Assembly (NCBI RefSeq): GCF_041080655.1
Contig: NZ_CP163525.1
Span: 4,340,001-4,404,000 of the forward strand
DNA: 64,000 bases
DNA from: Streptomyces sp. CG4
Lineage (GTDB): Bacteria > Actinomycetota > Actinomycetes > Streptomycetales > Streptomycetaceae
Direction of reading: 5' to 3'
Below are positions 7,808 through 15,108 of the stretch, piece after piece (position 1 is the stretch's first letter; the number at the start of each line of letters is the position of its first letter). The position numbers and the translations under genes are program-made. Under the pieces are notes generated by a model. It worked only from the letters and a program-made list of their open reading frames with translations, did no database searches and was not told the DNA's origin.

Positions 7808-8272
7808 TTACCGAAGCTGTTCCAGCGTTTGCCCCAGTGCCGGCAGGACATGCCCCCGCCACCCCCCGTCCATGATCTTCCGCGCCATCAGCTGAGCCGG
7901 GTCGTCCGGATCGAACCCCTCGTGCACTAGAAAGAGACGCGTACCGCGCCCCTCATGTTCCAGGGTCCAGGTGATGGTCCAGTCCGCGGGGTTGGCCGGA
8001 TCGGCGTCGGCCCAGCGGACGGACAGCATCCGCTCGATGTCGTAGGCCAGGACGCGCACCTCGACGACTCCGGAGAAGCGGGAGTTGGGACGCGGGACGG
8101 AGGTCATCCGGTATCGGTGCCCGACCTCCAGCCGGAAGTCCTCGGCACCGGGCATCTGCCACTGCACGAGCAGTTCCGGTTCGGTCAGGGCGCGCCAGAC
8201 CTTGGCCGGCGGGTGCGGGAAGAACTGGTCGACACGGATGGTCGTCAGGTCGTCATCGGGTTCGGTGCTCAT
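7808..8272 (-). CDS. SRPBCC (AHSA1-like) protein
   Basis: This 154-residue START-like protein of the AHSA1 (activator of Hsp90 ATPase homologue) branch should form a helix-grip ligand pocket. Family hallmarks are FPHPPAKVWRALTEPELLVQW near the start and WTLEHEGRGTRLFLVHEGF, with GWRGHVLPALGQTLEQ at the end. It overlaps the ArsR gene upstream by 4 bp, forming the last gene of a VOC-ArsR-SRPBCC operon. Such ArsR-SRPBCC pairs are common in actinobacteria. The ligand is unknown. Confidence 0.92.
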   Translation of the reverse strand: MSTEPDDDLTTIRVDQFFPHPPAKVWRALTEPELLVQWQMPGAEDFRLEVGHRYRMTSVPRPNSRFSGVVEVRVLAYDIERMLSVRWADADPANPADWTITWTLEHEGRGTRLFLVHEGFDPDDPAQLMARKIMDGGWRGHVLPALGQTLEQLR

Positions 8273-8625
8273 CGCTCGTCATCGTCGGGCAGCCGGTCGA
8301 GGAGAGTGCCGAGGCTCTTCAGCCGGTCGCGCCAGAACCGCTCGTACGGGTGGAGCCAGTCCTGCACGTCGGCGAGCGGGGCCGCCTCCAGGCGGTAGAT
8401 GCGCTGCCGTCCGGAGCGCTGCTCGGAGACGAGGCCGGCCTCCCGCAGCACCTTGAGGTGCTCCGAGAGGCTCGGGCGGCGCATGTCGAAGTGGTCGGCC
8501 AGGGCCTGGACGGGCTGCGGTCCGCGCTCGCGCAGCAGCCGCAGCACCTCGCGGCGGCTGGCGTTGGCGAGCGCGGCGAAGACGCGGTCCTCGGCGGCGG
8601 CCTCCCTGGCCCCGGCTGCGGTCAT
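8269..8625 (-). CDS. ArsR-family repressor
   Basis: This 118-residue winged-helix regulator has the segments ALANASRREVLRLLRERGP, RRPSLSEHLKVLREAGLV and GRQRIYRLE, which form the ArsR DNA-binding core. The usual metal-binding cysteines are absent, so it is of the organic- or protein-ligand type that partners SRPBCC proteins. The ATG at 8625 has GGAGGAAGG 6 nt upstream. It overlaps both neighbours by 4 bp. It is the natural candidate to bind the two GTAGG-N6-CCTAC dyads in front of the operon. Confidence 0.93.
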   Translation of the reverse strand: MTAAGAREAAAEDRVFAALANASRREVLRLLRERGPQPVQALADHFDMRRPSLSEHLKVLREAGLVSEQRSGRQRIYRLEAAPLADVQDWLHPYERFWRDRLKSLGTLLDRLPDDDER

Positions 8626-9020
8626 CGCGGACCTTCCTCCTGATGAGGCTGGTGGCGAGCCTCCGTGAGCAGCATCAGACCGTTGCCGTCCGGGTCCCGG
8701 AAGGACGCCATCCGGCCCCACGGGTACGCGTCCGGGCCCTGCACCTCGGTACCCGCCCCGGCGAGCCGCGCACAGTCGGCGTCGACGTCGGTCGTGACCA
8801 ACATGATCCCCCGTGCCGTACCGGGCTCGAAATCGCCCATGCCCGGCCCGGAGAGCGTGAAGACGGTCTGCGCGCCCCTCGGCGCGACCTGGAGCCACCG
8901 GCCCTGCGGCATCCGCAGATCGGCGGCCACCTCGAAGCCGAGCACGTCCCGGTAGAAGCGCAGGGCACGGTCCTGGTCGGTGACGGGGAGGGTGACGAAG
9001 GAGGCGTGAGTGATGTTCAT
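8622..9020 (-). CDS. VOC (glyoxalase/bleomycin-resistance) family protein
   Basis: This 132-residue protein has the paired beta-alpha-beta-beta-beta modules of the vicinal oxygen chelate fold. The segments FVTLPVTDQDRALRFYRDVLGFEV and MASFRDPDGNGLMLL are diagnostic. It may be a glyoxalase-like enzyme, a dioxygenase or an antibiotic-binding protein; the sequence does not decide. It is the first gene of the operon. No Shine-Dalgarno sequence precedes the ATG at 9020, and the predicted transcription start falls within 1 nt of it, so translation is probably leaderless. Confidence 0.92.
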   Translation of the reverse strand: MNITHASFVTLPVTDQDRALRFYRDVLGFEVAADLRMPQGRWLQVAPRGAQTVFTLSGPGMGDFEPGTARGIMLVTTDVDADCARLAGAGTEVQGPDAYPWGRMASFRDPDGNGLMLLTEARHQPHQEEGPR

Positions 9021-9027
9021 GGATACG

Positions 9028-9079
9028 ACAATAGGTAGGCGTTTCCCTACGAGTCAAGCGTAGGGAAACACCTACCTAT
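9028..9079 (-). promoter_or_regulatory. leaderless promoter with two ArsR dyad operators
   Basis: On the minus strand a -35 TTGACT (9052-9057) and a -10 TATTGT (9028-9033) are 18 bp apart, predicting a start at about 9021, next to the VOC gene ATG. Two dyads of form GTAGG-N6-CCTAC occupy 9035-9050 (in the spacer) and 9060-9075 (just upstream of the -35). They are 25 bp apart centre to centre. They sit in a larger inverted repeat with 21-bp arms (9031-9051 and 9059-9079, one mismatch). Confidence 0.7.
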
Positions 9080-9088
9080 GAGGGGTGA

Positions 9089-9322
9089 TCAGCGGCTGGA
9101 GTACGGCAGCAGTGCCATCTCCCGCGCGTTCTTGATGGCCCCGGCCAGCAACCGCTGCTGCTGCGCGGTGACCCGGGTGACCCGGCGGCTGCGGATCTTG
9201 CCGCGGTCGGAGATGAACTTCCGCAGCAGGTCGGTGTCCTTGTAGTCGACGTAGGTGATCCCGGCCTGGTCCAGGGGGTTGGGCCGGTTGCGGGCGGGCT
9301 TGCGCTCGGTCTTGCGGGCCAT
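9089..9322 (-). CDS. rpsR: 30S ribosomal protein S18, alternative paralogue
   Basis: This 77-residue S18 protein carries the family core ITYVDYKDTDLLRKFISDRGKI and RVTAQQQRLLAGAIKNAREMALLPY. It contains no cysteine and so represents the zinc-independent form made when zinc is scarce. The ATG overlaps the stop of the upstream CobW-like gene by 1 bp. It is the last gene of the L33-L31-CobW-S18 operon. In the cell it would replace the main S18 in the small subunit under zinc limitation. Confidence 0.95.
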   Translation of the reverse strand: MARKTERKPARNRPNPLDQAGITYVDYKDTDLLRKFISDRGKIRSRRVTRVTAQQQRLLAGAIKNAREMALLPYSSR

Positions 9323-10722
9323 CAGATCTCCAGCAGGGTGTCGAAGGCGGGCGGCAGCCGTTTCCAGGCGTCGCGCCCGGCGGCGTACTCGGCGTCGGTG
9401 AGCAGGCAGGACTCCAGAACGTGCGCGAGTCCGTCGCGGTCGAGGCCGGGCGAGGTGAACACGAGGTGGTTGCAGCAGTCACCGTGCTCGGGGTGCCAGT
9501 CCAGCGCGGCCGCGGCCCGGCGCACCGGCGGCACCAGCTCCCAGGCCGCGTCGGGCAGCGCGGCCATCCAGGGCCCGGCGCTCTCGACGCACAGCGCCCC
9601 GCCGGCCGCGTCCCAGTGCAGCAGCGTGTCCGGCTTGTCGGCGAGCCAGAACCGGCCCCGGCTGCGGGCCGCGGCGCAGGTCAGATCCTCCAGCGCCGCG
9701 TACAGCCGCTCCGGATGGAAGGGCCGGCGACGGTGCCAGACCAGGGTCGACACGCCGTGATTGTCGGCCTCGGCGGGCAGCAGGGCACAGGCCGGGTGCT
9801 GGGCCGCCGCGGCGGCCTCCACGTCGAAACCGGCGAGGGCCGCCAGGGCCAGCGGGCCGGGCGTGGGGGAGGGTGATTCCGGCGCGGGCGATTGTGGTGC
9901 GGGGGATTCGGGCGCGGGTTCCGGTGCACGTGCAGCTGCGGGTTCCGGTGCAGGTGCGGATGCCGCTGTGGGCTCGGGGCCCGGTGCGGCGGGGTGGTCC
10001 ACTGTGGGTGCGGGGTCCGGTGTGGGTGCGGGGTCCGGTGTGGGTGCGGGGTCCGGTGTGGGTGCGGGGTCTGCTGTGGGCACGGTCGTCGCGGCTGCGG
10101 CGCCCGTCGATGTGGTGCCCGCCAGGCCTCCGTGGCCGATCGGGACCTGGCGGGCTGTCGGGTGGAGCTGCGCGAGCAGCTCGCGGTCCTCGTCGTCCGC
10201 CTCCGGGGAGTCGGCGACGGCGAGGACGGGGGCGTACTCCAGCTGTCGGGCGAAGGTGTCGGCGATCGTGCGCTGGTCGGTGGGCGCCGCCGCGAGACCG
10301 GCCTCGGCGAGGTCGTCGCCGTTACCCAGGTACGGCAGCACCAGCGCCGGATCCACCGCCGTGATCACGGCCGTGACGGTCAGCCCGCCGGAGGCGACCA
10401 CCTCGGCCATCGCCTTGGGCTCGACCGAGTCCCACAGCTCGACGATCGCGAGCCGGGTCGTGCCGTCGTCGGCCAGCCTACGCAGCTCGGGCACCAGGTC
10501 CTCGCGCAGCGCGCAGCACGCACAGTCGTTGACCAGGGGCGTCTCACCCGCGGACAGGATGCCGCCACGGTCGCGGACCGTGCGGACGACCGTGCCGGCG
10601 GTGGCCGTCGCCAGGTCGTGGTGGAGTACGACGCTGCCGGGTACGTCGGCGAGCAACCGGTCGACCGCCGCCTTGCGGGCCTCGGCGTGCAGCCCGCCCA
10701 CGACGGCCACGGCGAGGCTCAT
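9322..10722 (-). CDS. CobW-like (COG0523) protein lacking a P-loop; Mrf-like
   Basis: This 466-residue COG0523-related protein contains the CxCC metal motif (NDCACCALREDL) and the CobW C-terminal domain (HRRRPFHPERLYAALEDL). The place of Walker A reads VVGGLHAEARKAA, with no GKT/S, and no NKxD motif follows, so it should not hydrolyse GTP normally. It resembles mycobacterial Mrf, the Zur-controlled factor that recruits a hibernation factor to zinc-free ribosomes; I recall Rv0106 sharing the same losses. A Pro/Ala-rich linker at about residues 205-295 separates the domains. The ATG overlaps the L31 stop by 4 bp. Confidence 0.85.
   Translation of the reverse strand: MSLAVAVVGGLHAEARKAAVDRLLADVPGSVVLHHDLATATAGTVVRTVRDRGGILSAGETPLVNDCACCALREDLVPELRRLADDGTTRLAIVELWDSVEPKAMAEVVASGGLTVTAVITAVDPALVLPYLGNGDDLAEAGLAAAPTDQRTIADTFARQLEYAPVLAVADSPEADDEDRELLAQLHPTARQVPIGHGGLAGTTSTGAAAATTVPTADPAPTPDPAPTPDPAPTPDPAPTVDHPAAPGPEPTAASAPAPEPAAARAPEPAPESPAPQSPAPESPSPTPGPLALAALAGFDVEAAAAAQHPACALLPAEADNHGVSTLVWHRRRPFHPERLYAALEDLTCAAARSRGRFWLADKPDTLLHWDAAGGALCVESAGPWMAALPDAAWELVPPVRRAAAALDWHPEHGDCCNHLVFTSPGLDRDGLAHVLESCLLTDAEYAAGRDAWKRLPPAFDTLLEI
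10003..10074. repeat. 18-bp tandem repeat, four copies, in the linker of the CobW-like gene
   Basis: Four consecutive 18-bp units, the last diverged at two positions, encode repeated DPAPTP hexapeptides. The repeat keeps frame, so copy-number change would only alter linker length. Confidence 0.85.
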
Positions 10723-10982
10723 GCCCCGCCCCGCTTGCCGTACCGGCGCTCGAAGCGCTCCACGCGCCCGGCGGTGTCCAGCACGCGCGCGGTGCCGGTG
10801 TAGAAGGGGTGGCTGACGTTCGAGATCTCGACGTCGACCACCGGGTAGGTGTTGCCGTCCGCCCACTCGACGGTCTTGCCGGTCGGCACGGCCGCAAGCG
10901 TCGAGCGGGTGAGGAAGGCGTGGTTCGCGGCACGGTCACGGAACACGACGGGGCCGTACTCCGGGTGGATTCCCTTGCGCAT
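10719..10982 (-). CDS. rpmE2: 50S ribosomal protein L31 type B
   Basis: This 87-residue L31 type B protein carries MRKGIHPEYGPVVFRD, the YPVVDVEISNVSHPFYTG core and RVERFERRYGKR. It lacks the CxxC zinc ligands of the primary L31. Such proteins displace zinc-bearing L31 from the ribosome and free zinc for the cell. It overlaps the CobW-like gene by 4 bp and lies 9 bp after L33, in a compact operon under a Zur-like box. Confidence 0.96.
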   Translation of the reverse strand: MRKGIHPEYGPVVFRDRAANHAFLTRSTLAAVPTGKTVEWADGNTYPVVDVEISNVSHPFYTGTARVLDTAGRVERFERRYGKRGGA

Positions 10983-10991
10983 GGCGGTGGT

Positions 10992-11156
10992 TCAGCGCTC
11001 CTCTCGGAAGTCGACGTGCCGGCCGACGACCGGGTCGTACTTGCGCAGCGTCATGCGGTCCGGGTCGTTTCGGCGGTTCTTGCGGGTCACGTAGGTGTAG
11101 CCGGTCCCGGCGGTGGACCGGAGCTTGATGACCGGGCGTAGTTCGTTGCGTGCCAT
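10992..11156 (-). CDS. rpmG: 50S ribosomal protein L33, cysteine-free paralogue
   Basis: This 54-residue protein begins MARNELRPVIKLRSTAGTGY and continues with TYVTRKNRRNDPDRMTLRKY, the L33 core. It has no cysteines, so the zinc ribbon is lost and it is the zinc-independent form. The ATG at 11156 is the first codon downstream of the shared Zur-like box. L33 is the first gene of the leftward arm of the divergent zinc-starvation locus. Confidence 0.95.
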   Translation of the reverse strand: MARNELRPVIKLRSTAGTGYTYVTRKNRRNDPDRMTLRKYDPVVGRHVDFREER

Positions 11157-11169
11157 GCTGGTATCTTAC

Positions 11170-11184
11170 TGAAAATGAATTCCA
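11170..11184. promoter_or_regulatory. Zur-box-like operator in the divergent gap
   Basis: The 15-mer TGAAAATGAATTCCA matches 13 of 15 bases of the actinobacterial Zur-box consensus as I know it, TGAAAATGATTTTCA. It lies 14 bp from the L33 start and 33 bp from the L28 start, so a single Zur site could close both arms in zinc-replete cells. Confidence 0.75.
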
Positions 11185-11217
11185 TTACGCACTACGTCTG
11201 AGGAGAGTTACGTCACC

Positions 11218-11454
11218 ATGTCCGCGCACTGCATGCTCACCGGGGCCCGACCGGGCTTCGGCAACCGCATCTCCCACTCCCATCGGCGCACCTCCCGCCG
11301 CTTCGACCCGAACATCCAGAGCAGGCGCTACTGGCTGCCCAGCGAGAACCGGTACGTCCGGCTGCGGCTGAGCGCGAAGGGGATCAAGACCGTGGACACG
11401 ATCGGCGTCGACGCGGCCGTGGCCCGGATCCGCGCCCGAGGAGTGCGGGTCTGA
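11218..11454 (+). CDS. rpmB: 50S ribosomal protein L28, alternative paralogue
   Basis: This 78-residue L28 contains the family core GFGNRISHSHRRTSRRFDPN and RLRLSAKGIKTVD. Only one cysteine is present (HCMLTG), so a four-cysteine zinc site cannot form. AGGAG lies upstream at the somewhat long distance of 12 nt. Its stop overlaps the S14 start (TGATG). It is the first gene of the rightward arm of the zinc-starvation locus. Confidence 0.95.
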   Translation: MSAHCMLTGARPGFGNRISHSHRRTSRRFDPNIQSRRYWLPSENRYVRLRLSAKGIKTVDTIGVDAAVARIRARGVRV

Positions 11455-11759
11455 TGGCGAAGAAGAGCAAGATCGCGAAGAACGAGCGGCGCAGGGAGAT
11501 CGTCGCCCGGCACGCCGCCCGGCGCGCCGAGCTGAAGGAGATCATCCGGTGCCCCTCGTCCTCGGCGGCCGAACGGCTCGCCGCCCAGCGCGAGTTGCGC
11601 AAGCAACCGCGGGACGCGAGCGCCACGCGCGTGCGCAACCGCGACCAGCTCGACGGCCGCCCGCGCGGCTATCTGCGCACCTTCGGCCTGTCCCGGGTAA
11701 ATCTGCGCGAGCAGGCTCACAACGGATTCCTGCCCGGAGTCCGCAGGTCCTCGTGGTGA
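11454..11759 (+). CDS. rpsN: 30S ribosomal protein S14, zinc-independent paralogue
   Basis: This 101-residue S14 of the long, zinc-free type reads MAKKSKIAKNERRREIVARH and ends with RPRGYLRTFGLSRVNLREQA. The single cysteine lies outside any CxxC pair, so no zinc ribbon is possible. It is coupled to L28 by a 1-bp overlap. Under zinc limitation it should replace zinc-bearing S14 in newly made ribosomes. Confidence 0.96.
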   Translation: MAKKSKIAKNERRREIVARHAARRAELKEIIRCPSSSAAERLAAQRELRKQPRDASATRVRNRDQLDGRPRGYLRTFGLSRVNLREQAHNGFLPGVRRSSW

Positions 11760-11828
11760 CCAGCTGGTAGCTTGCTGCGGGCCGTCCGGCGGAGGGCGGC
11801 CGGCCGCTACGAGCTTGGGAGCTTTCCG

Positions 11829-12326
11829 GTGACTTCTGCGACTGCAAGGCTGCGGACCGCGACCGTGGCCGCGGGACTGGTGGGCGCGCTCGCCGCGCTG
11901 ACCGCGTGCAGCGGGGGCAGCAGCGACAAGAGCGCCTCCTCCTCCCCGACACCGAGTGCGACCACCGCGTCGCCCGCCCCCTCGGGCTCCGGAACCGTGA
12001 CCGGGGCTTCGAACAAGCTCCAGGGCAGCTGGATCGCCACGAGCGGCGGCAAGATCGTGGCGCTGGTGATCACCGGAAAGAAGGCCGGGCTCTTCGTGAC
12101 CGGGCGCAAGGCCTGGTGCCAGGGCACCGCGGGCAAGGAGTCAGGGATGCAAATGATCCATCTGACCTGTCCCGACGGCAACAAGGACCGGGTCACCGGA
12201 ATGGTGAACTCGGTGGACGGCAAGGGCATGACGGTGAACTGGTCGGGCAAGATCGGCGAGGAGACATACACCAAGGCGGAGGGCGGCAAACTGCCGTCGG
12301 CGCTGCCCACGAAGCTGAAGCAGTGA
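11829..12326 (+). CDS. secreted lipoprotein, unknown function
   Basis: This 165-residue protein has a basic N-terminus, a hydrophobic segment and the lipobox LTAC, followed by a Ser/Thr/Pro-rich tether to about residue 60. The mature domain has no family I recognise; it contains SWIATSGGKIVALVITGKK and two cysteines (AWCQ, LTCPDG) that could pair. The GTG at 11829 has GGGAG 7 nt upstream. A similar-looking lipoprotein gene follows on the same strand. It should be anchored outside the cell membrane. Confidence 0.8.
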   Translation: MTSATARLRTATVAAGLVGALAALTACSGGSSDKSASSSPTPSATTASPAPSGSGTVTGASNKLQGSWIATSGGKIVALVITGKKAGLFVTGRKAWCQGTAGKESGMQMIHLTCPDGNKDRVTGMVNSVDGKGMTVNWSGKIGEETYTKAEGGKLPSALPTKLKQ

Positions 12327-12446
12327 CCGGGCGGCCTGTTTGGGCACACCACCTGAAGCGGTGATTCCGCAGGGGTGGGCGAGCAGAGGGCCGGGCGCAG
12401 GCGCCATGATGCAGGGGCACCGTCACGACCTCGATGGGACATGCTC

Positions 12447-12962
12447 ATGCGCGCCATTCCGCTCACCGTCACGGCCCTCGCCGCCGCCCTGCTGCTGACT
12501 GCCTGCAACGACAGCGGGAGCAAGAGCGCCGACAAGAACAGCTCGGGCTGCGCGATCGGCGGGGTCTCCGTGCAGATCGGATCGGCGAGCGTGGCACCGA
12601 AGGCCGGTGACACGGGTGAGATTCCGGTCAGCATCACCAACCAGAGCAAGCCGTGCACCCTGGACAAGTTCGCGGGCGTCTCGCTGAACACCGGCAAGGC
12701 CAAGACGGACATGCCGCAGCTCAAGGGCGCGAAGGCCCAGCGGCTGAAGCTCGCCAAGGGCGACTCGGCGTCCTTCACCATCAGCTATGTGCGCGGCGAG
12801 GCGAGCGGCAAGAACAGCCTCGACGTGAAGAGCGTCACCATCACCCTGCCTGGCACCACCGCCTCCCACAGCTTCCCCTGGTCGTACGGCCCCGTCGCCG
12901 TCCAGCCCGGCGGAACCGCCCCGAACGCCTCCGTGAGCGCCTTCCAGCAGGTCGGCGACTGA
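12447..12962 (+). CDS. DUF4232-like secreted lipoprotein
   Basis: This 171-residue lipoprotein has signal peptide MRAIPLTVTALAAALLLTAC with a clear lipobox. The mature part resembles DUF4232 domains: CAIGGVSVQIGSASVAPKAG, then a beta-rich region with TNQSKPCTLDKFAGVSL and GASFT-like strands. ATG 12447 is preferred because GGGA lies 7 nt upstream; ATG 12441 would add two residues. The function is unknown. It ends just before a long repeat array. Confidence 0.78.
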   Translation: MRAIPLTVTALAAALLLTACNDSGSKSADKNSSGCAIGGVSVQIGSASVAPKAGDTGEIPVSITNQSKPCTLDKFAGVSLNTGKAKTDMPQLKGAKAQRLKLAKGDSASFTISYVRGEASGKNSLDVKSVTITLPGTTASHSFPWSYGPVAVQPGGTAPNASVSAFQQVGD

Positions 12963-13009
12963 GCGCGACGCGGCCGCCCACGGCGCCTCCAGCCTGCGGC
13001 GGGCTTAGG

Positions 13010-13745
13010 GCGCTCACTTCAGCCTGGGGTGCTTGCTGCGGGCTGGGGCGCCACTCCAGGCTGGGCACCACTCCGGCTTGAGGCCCTGGCTGCGGGCTGG
13101 GGCTCCTCTCCGGCGCGAGGGCTCCTGTCGGCTGGGCGCAGCTCCGGGCCGGGCACCACTCCGGCCAGAGACCCTCGCTGAGTGCTGGGGCGCCACTCCG
13201 ACCTGAGGCTCTCGCTGCGGGCTGGCGCGCCACTCCAGACTGGGCACCGCTCCGACTTGAGCCCCTCGCTGCGGGCCGGGCGCCACTCCGGCCTGAGGCC
13301 CTCGTCGCGGGCTGGGGCCCCTCTCCGGCGCGAGGCGCTCTTGCCGACGGTGCGCCACTCCTGCGGGCACCGCTCCGACTTGAGCCCCTCGCTGCGGGCC
13401 GGCGCGCCACTCCGGCGCGAGGCGCTCCTACCGGCTGAGCGCCGCTCCAGGCCGGGCCACTCCGGCCAGAGGCCCTCGCTAAGGGCCGGGGCCGCCACTC
13501 CAGACTGGGCACCGCTCCGACTTGAACCCTCGCTGCGGGCCGGCGCGCCACTCCGGCGCGAGGCGTTCCTGCCGGCTGGGCGCCGCTCCAGGCTGAGGCC
13601 CCGCTCCGGCCGACCTGAGGCGCCCATTGCAGCCCGAGGTCTCGCTGCAGCCTTTGGCTCTCGCTTTCGGCTGGTGCGCTCACCGGGCTGGGGCATCCGC
13701 CTGGGCTTGGGGCGGCTGCCCGGGCTGGGGCCTATTCCAGCCTGG
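13010..13745. repeat. degenerate intergenic repeat array
   Basis: About 0.7 kb is filled with imperfect repeats rather than a gene. Two motifs recur: CGCCACTCC followed by GG or GACC and GAGGC, and CCCTCGCTGCGGGC. At least seven CGCCACTCC-type units can be counted, with irregular 45-110 bp spacing. Long open frames exist on the minus strand here, but they only translate the repeat. The array runs between the 3' end of the lipoprotein gene and the 3' end of the DUF2786 gene, overlapping the last bases of the latter. Confidence 0.8.
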
Positions 13746-14850
13746 GGCGGGCTCTGACCTGGGCACGGTCTGCCGCCCGGGCGCCCTCCGTCCACCCGGC
13801 CGCGTCGGTGACCCCGCGCAGCCGGGTCGTGGTGGTCTTGGGGAACATGCGCTCCAGCCGGTCGGTGACGGCTATCTCCCTGGTGGCCAGGACCGGCAGC
13901 AGATCCTGGGTGACCTGGGACTCGGCGGCGGCCGCGAGCCGGTCGCCGACGCGGTGGGCGTAGGCGGCCAGGAACGACTGCCGGAAGGTCTTGGTCCGCT
14001 TCCGGCCGCCGGCTCTCTGCGCGGCCTCCGCCTTGGTCATCGCGTGCGTGGCCTGCACCAGCAGCGAGGTGTACATCAGCTCGACAGCCTCCAGGTCCGC
14101 CTCGAAACCGACGACCGTGGAGAAACCCAGCGGTTCGTTCCACACCGCGCGGCAGTGGTTCGCGCCGGCCACGGCGTCGAGCAGGACCGCCTTGGCCTGT
14201 TCGTACGGCGGCTCGACGCCGATCCTGCAGGCGCCGGGGGCGTCCGGCGCGGGCGCCTCGGCGGCGAGCAGCGCCTCGTCGACACTGTGCCGCGCCATCA
14301 GCTCCTGTGCCTTGGCACTGAGGGCCTCCGCCTCCTCCGGATAGCCGGTCGCCTCGGCCTTGGCGAGCAGCGCGCGGATCCGGGCCGGCATGCGGGAGGC
14401 GGCCGGGCCGGAAGCGCGGCGGGGCTCGTCCTGCAAGGGCTCCAGCGTGGGCAGGCGCAGCAACAGGCGGTACAACTCCAGCGCGGTGGTGGCCTGCGCG
14501 AAGCGGTCCGCCTCGCGGGCGGGGCCCTCGGGCAGCTCCGCGAGCTGGGCGGCCCAGCGGCGCCCGCGCGGGCGGTCCCGCCCGGCCTGCGCGCGGATCA
14601 GTGCGGCGGCCAGGCGCACATGCACGTCCTCCAACTCGCGCCGCACCAGTCGTACGACGTCGGCGGGCTGCCAGCCGCGCTGCCAGGCCGTCCCGACGAA
14701 CTCCTCGCCCCGCCGCGCGAGTTCGGCGTCCGCGGCGAGGTCGGCGGCGAGCACAGAGGCACCGGTGTCGAGCCCGGTGTCGGTGTCGTCGTAGAGCGCG
14801 GCGCGAAAGGCCCGCTCGACAGCGCTGGCATTGCTGGCAGTCCTGGTCAC
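13732..14850 (-). CDS. DUF2786 domain protein
   Basis: This 372-residue protein contains the DUF2786 segment (RIRALLAKAEATGYPEEAEA, then LSAKAQELMARHSVDEALL) at about residues 160-205. It is followed by a long helical part ending DRLERMFPKTTTTRLRGVTD. No enzyme motif is visible. I chose GTG 14850 because the sequence upstream has poorer coding character; no strong ribosome-binding site settles it. The last residues run into the repeat array. The divergent neighbour is the Clp-N/HTH gene. The function is unknown. Confidence 0.8.
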   Translation of the reverse strand: MTRTASNASAVERAFRAALYDDTDTGLDTGASVLAADLAADAELARRGEEFVGTAWQRGWQPADVVRLVRRELEDVHVRLAAALIRAQAGRDRPRGRRWAAQLAELPEGPAREADRFAQATTALELYRLLLRLPTLEPLQDEPRRASGPAASRMPARIRALLAKAEATGYPEEAEALSAKAQELMARHSVDEALLAAEAPAPDAPGACRIGVEPPYEQAKAVLLDAVAGANHCRAVWNEPLGFSTVVGFEADLEAVELMYTSLLVQATHAMTKAEAAQRAGGRKRTKTFRQSFLAAYAHRVGDRLAAAAESQVTQDLLPVLATREIAVTDRLERMFPKTTTTRLRGVTDAAGWTEGARAADRAQVRARPRLE

Positions 14851-15060
14851 ATCGTCGATCGTGCCACGCCCCACCGACAGCAGGCCGAGCTTTGTCCACA
14901 GGCTGTGGATGAACGGCCGGCCGACTGCCGGGGTGTGGTGCGCGGGGCACCGGTGATCAACACCAAGGTAGCCGCCGCCGACGACGGGGTCCGGGGGGCC
15001 AGCCGAGGCAGAACCGGGAGACGGGCGCCGGGAAGGAACCCGCGGGCAGGGAAACTGGAC

Positions 15061-15107
15061 TGTCAACTACTGGTTGACACCCCTCGGGGTGCAACCTACG
15101 GTTGACA
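15061..15107 (+). promoter_or_regulatory. leaderless promoter and GTTGACA-repeat operator of the Clp-N/HTH gene
   Basis: A -35 TTGACA (15074-15079) and a -10 TACGGT (15097-15102) are 17 bp apart, placing the transcription start exactly at the ATG at 15109. The heptamer GTTGACA occurs three times: reversed at 15061-15067, and forward at 15073-15079 and 15101-15107. The first two make a dyad with a 5-bp spacer over the -35. This suggests autoregulation by the encoded HTH protein. Confidence 0.7.
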
Positions 15108-15108
15108 C

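Noticed and set aside
9031..9079. The 21-bp-arm inverted repeat as a terminator for rpsR
   Set aside because: It could fold, but each arm contains its own GTAGG-N6-CCTAC dyad and a promoter fits between the arms, so operators explain it better. A double role remains possible.
12841..14950. Long minus-strand open frames of Ser/Gly/Arg/Pro-rich repeats running through 13.0-13.7 kb
   Set aside because: They translate the degenerate repeat array in more than one frame with equal length and show no family features; high GC keeps them open by chance.
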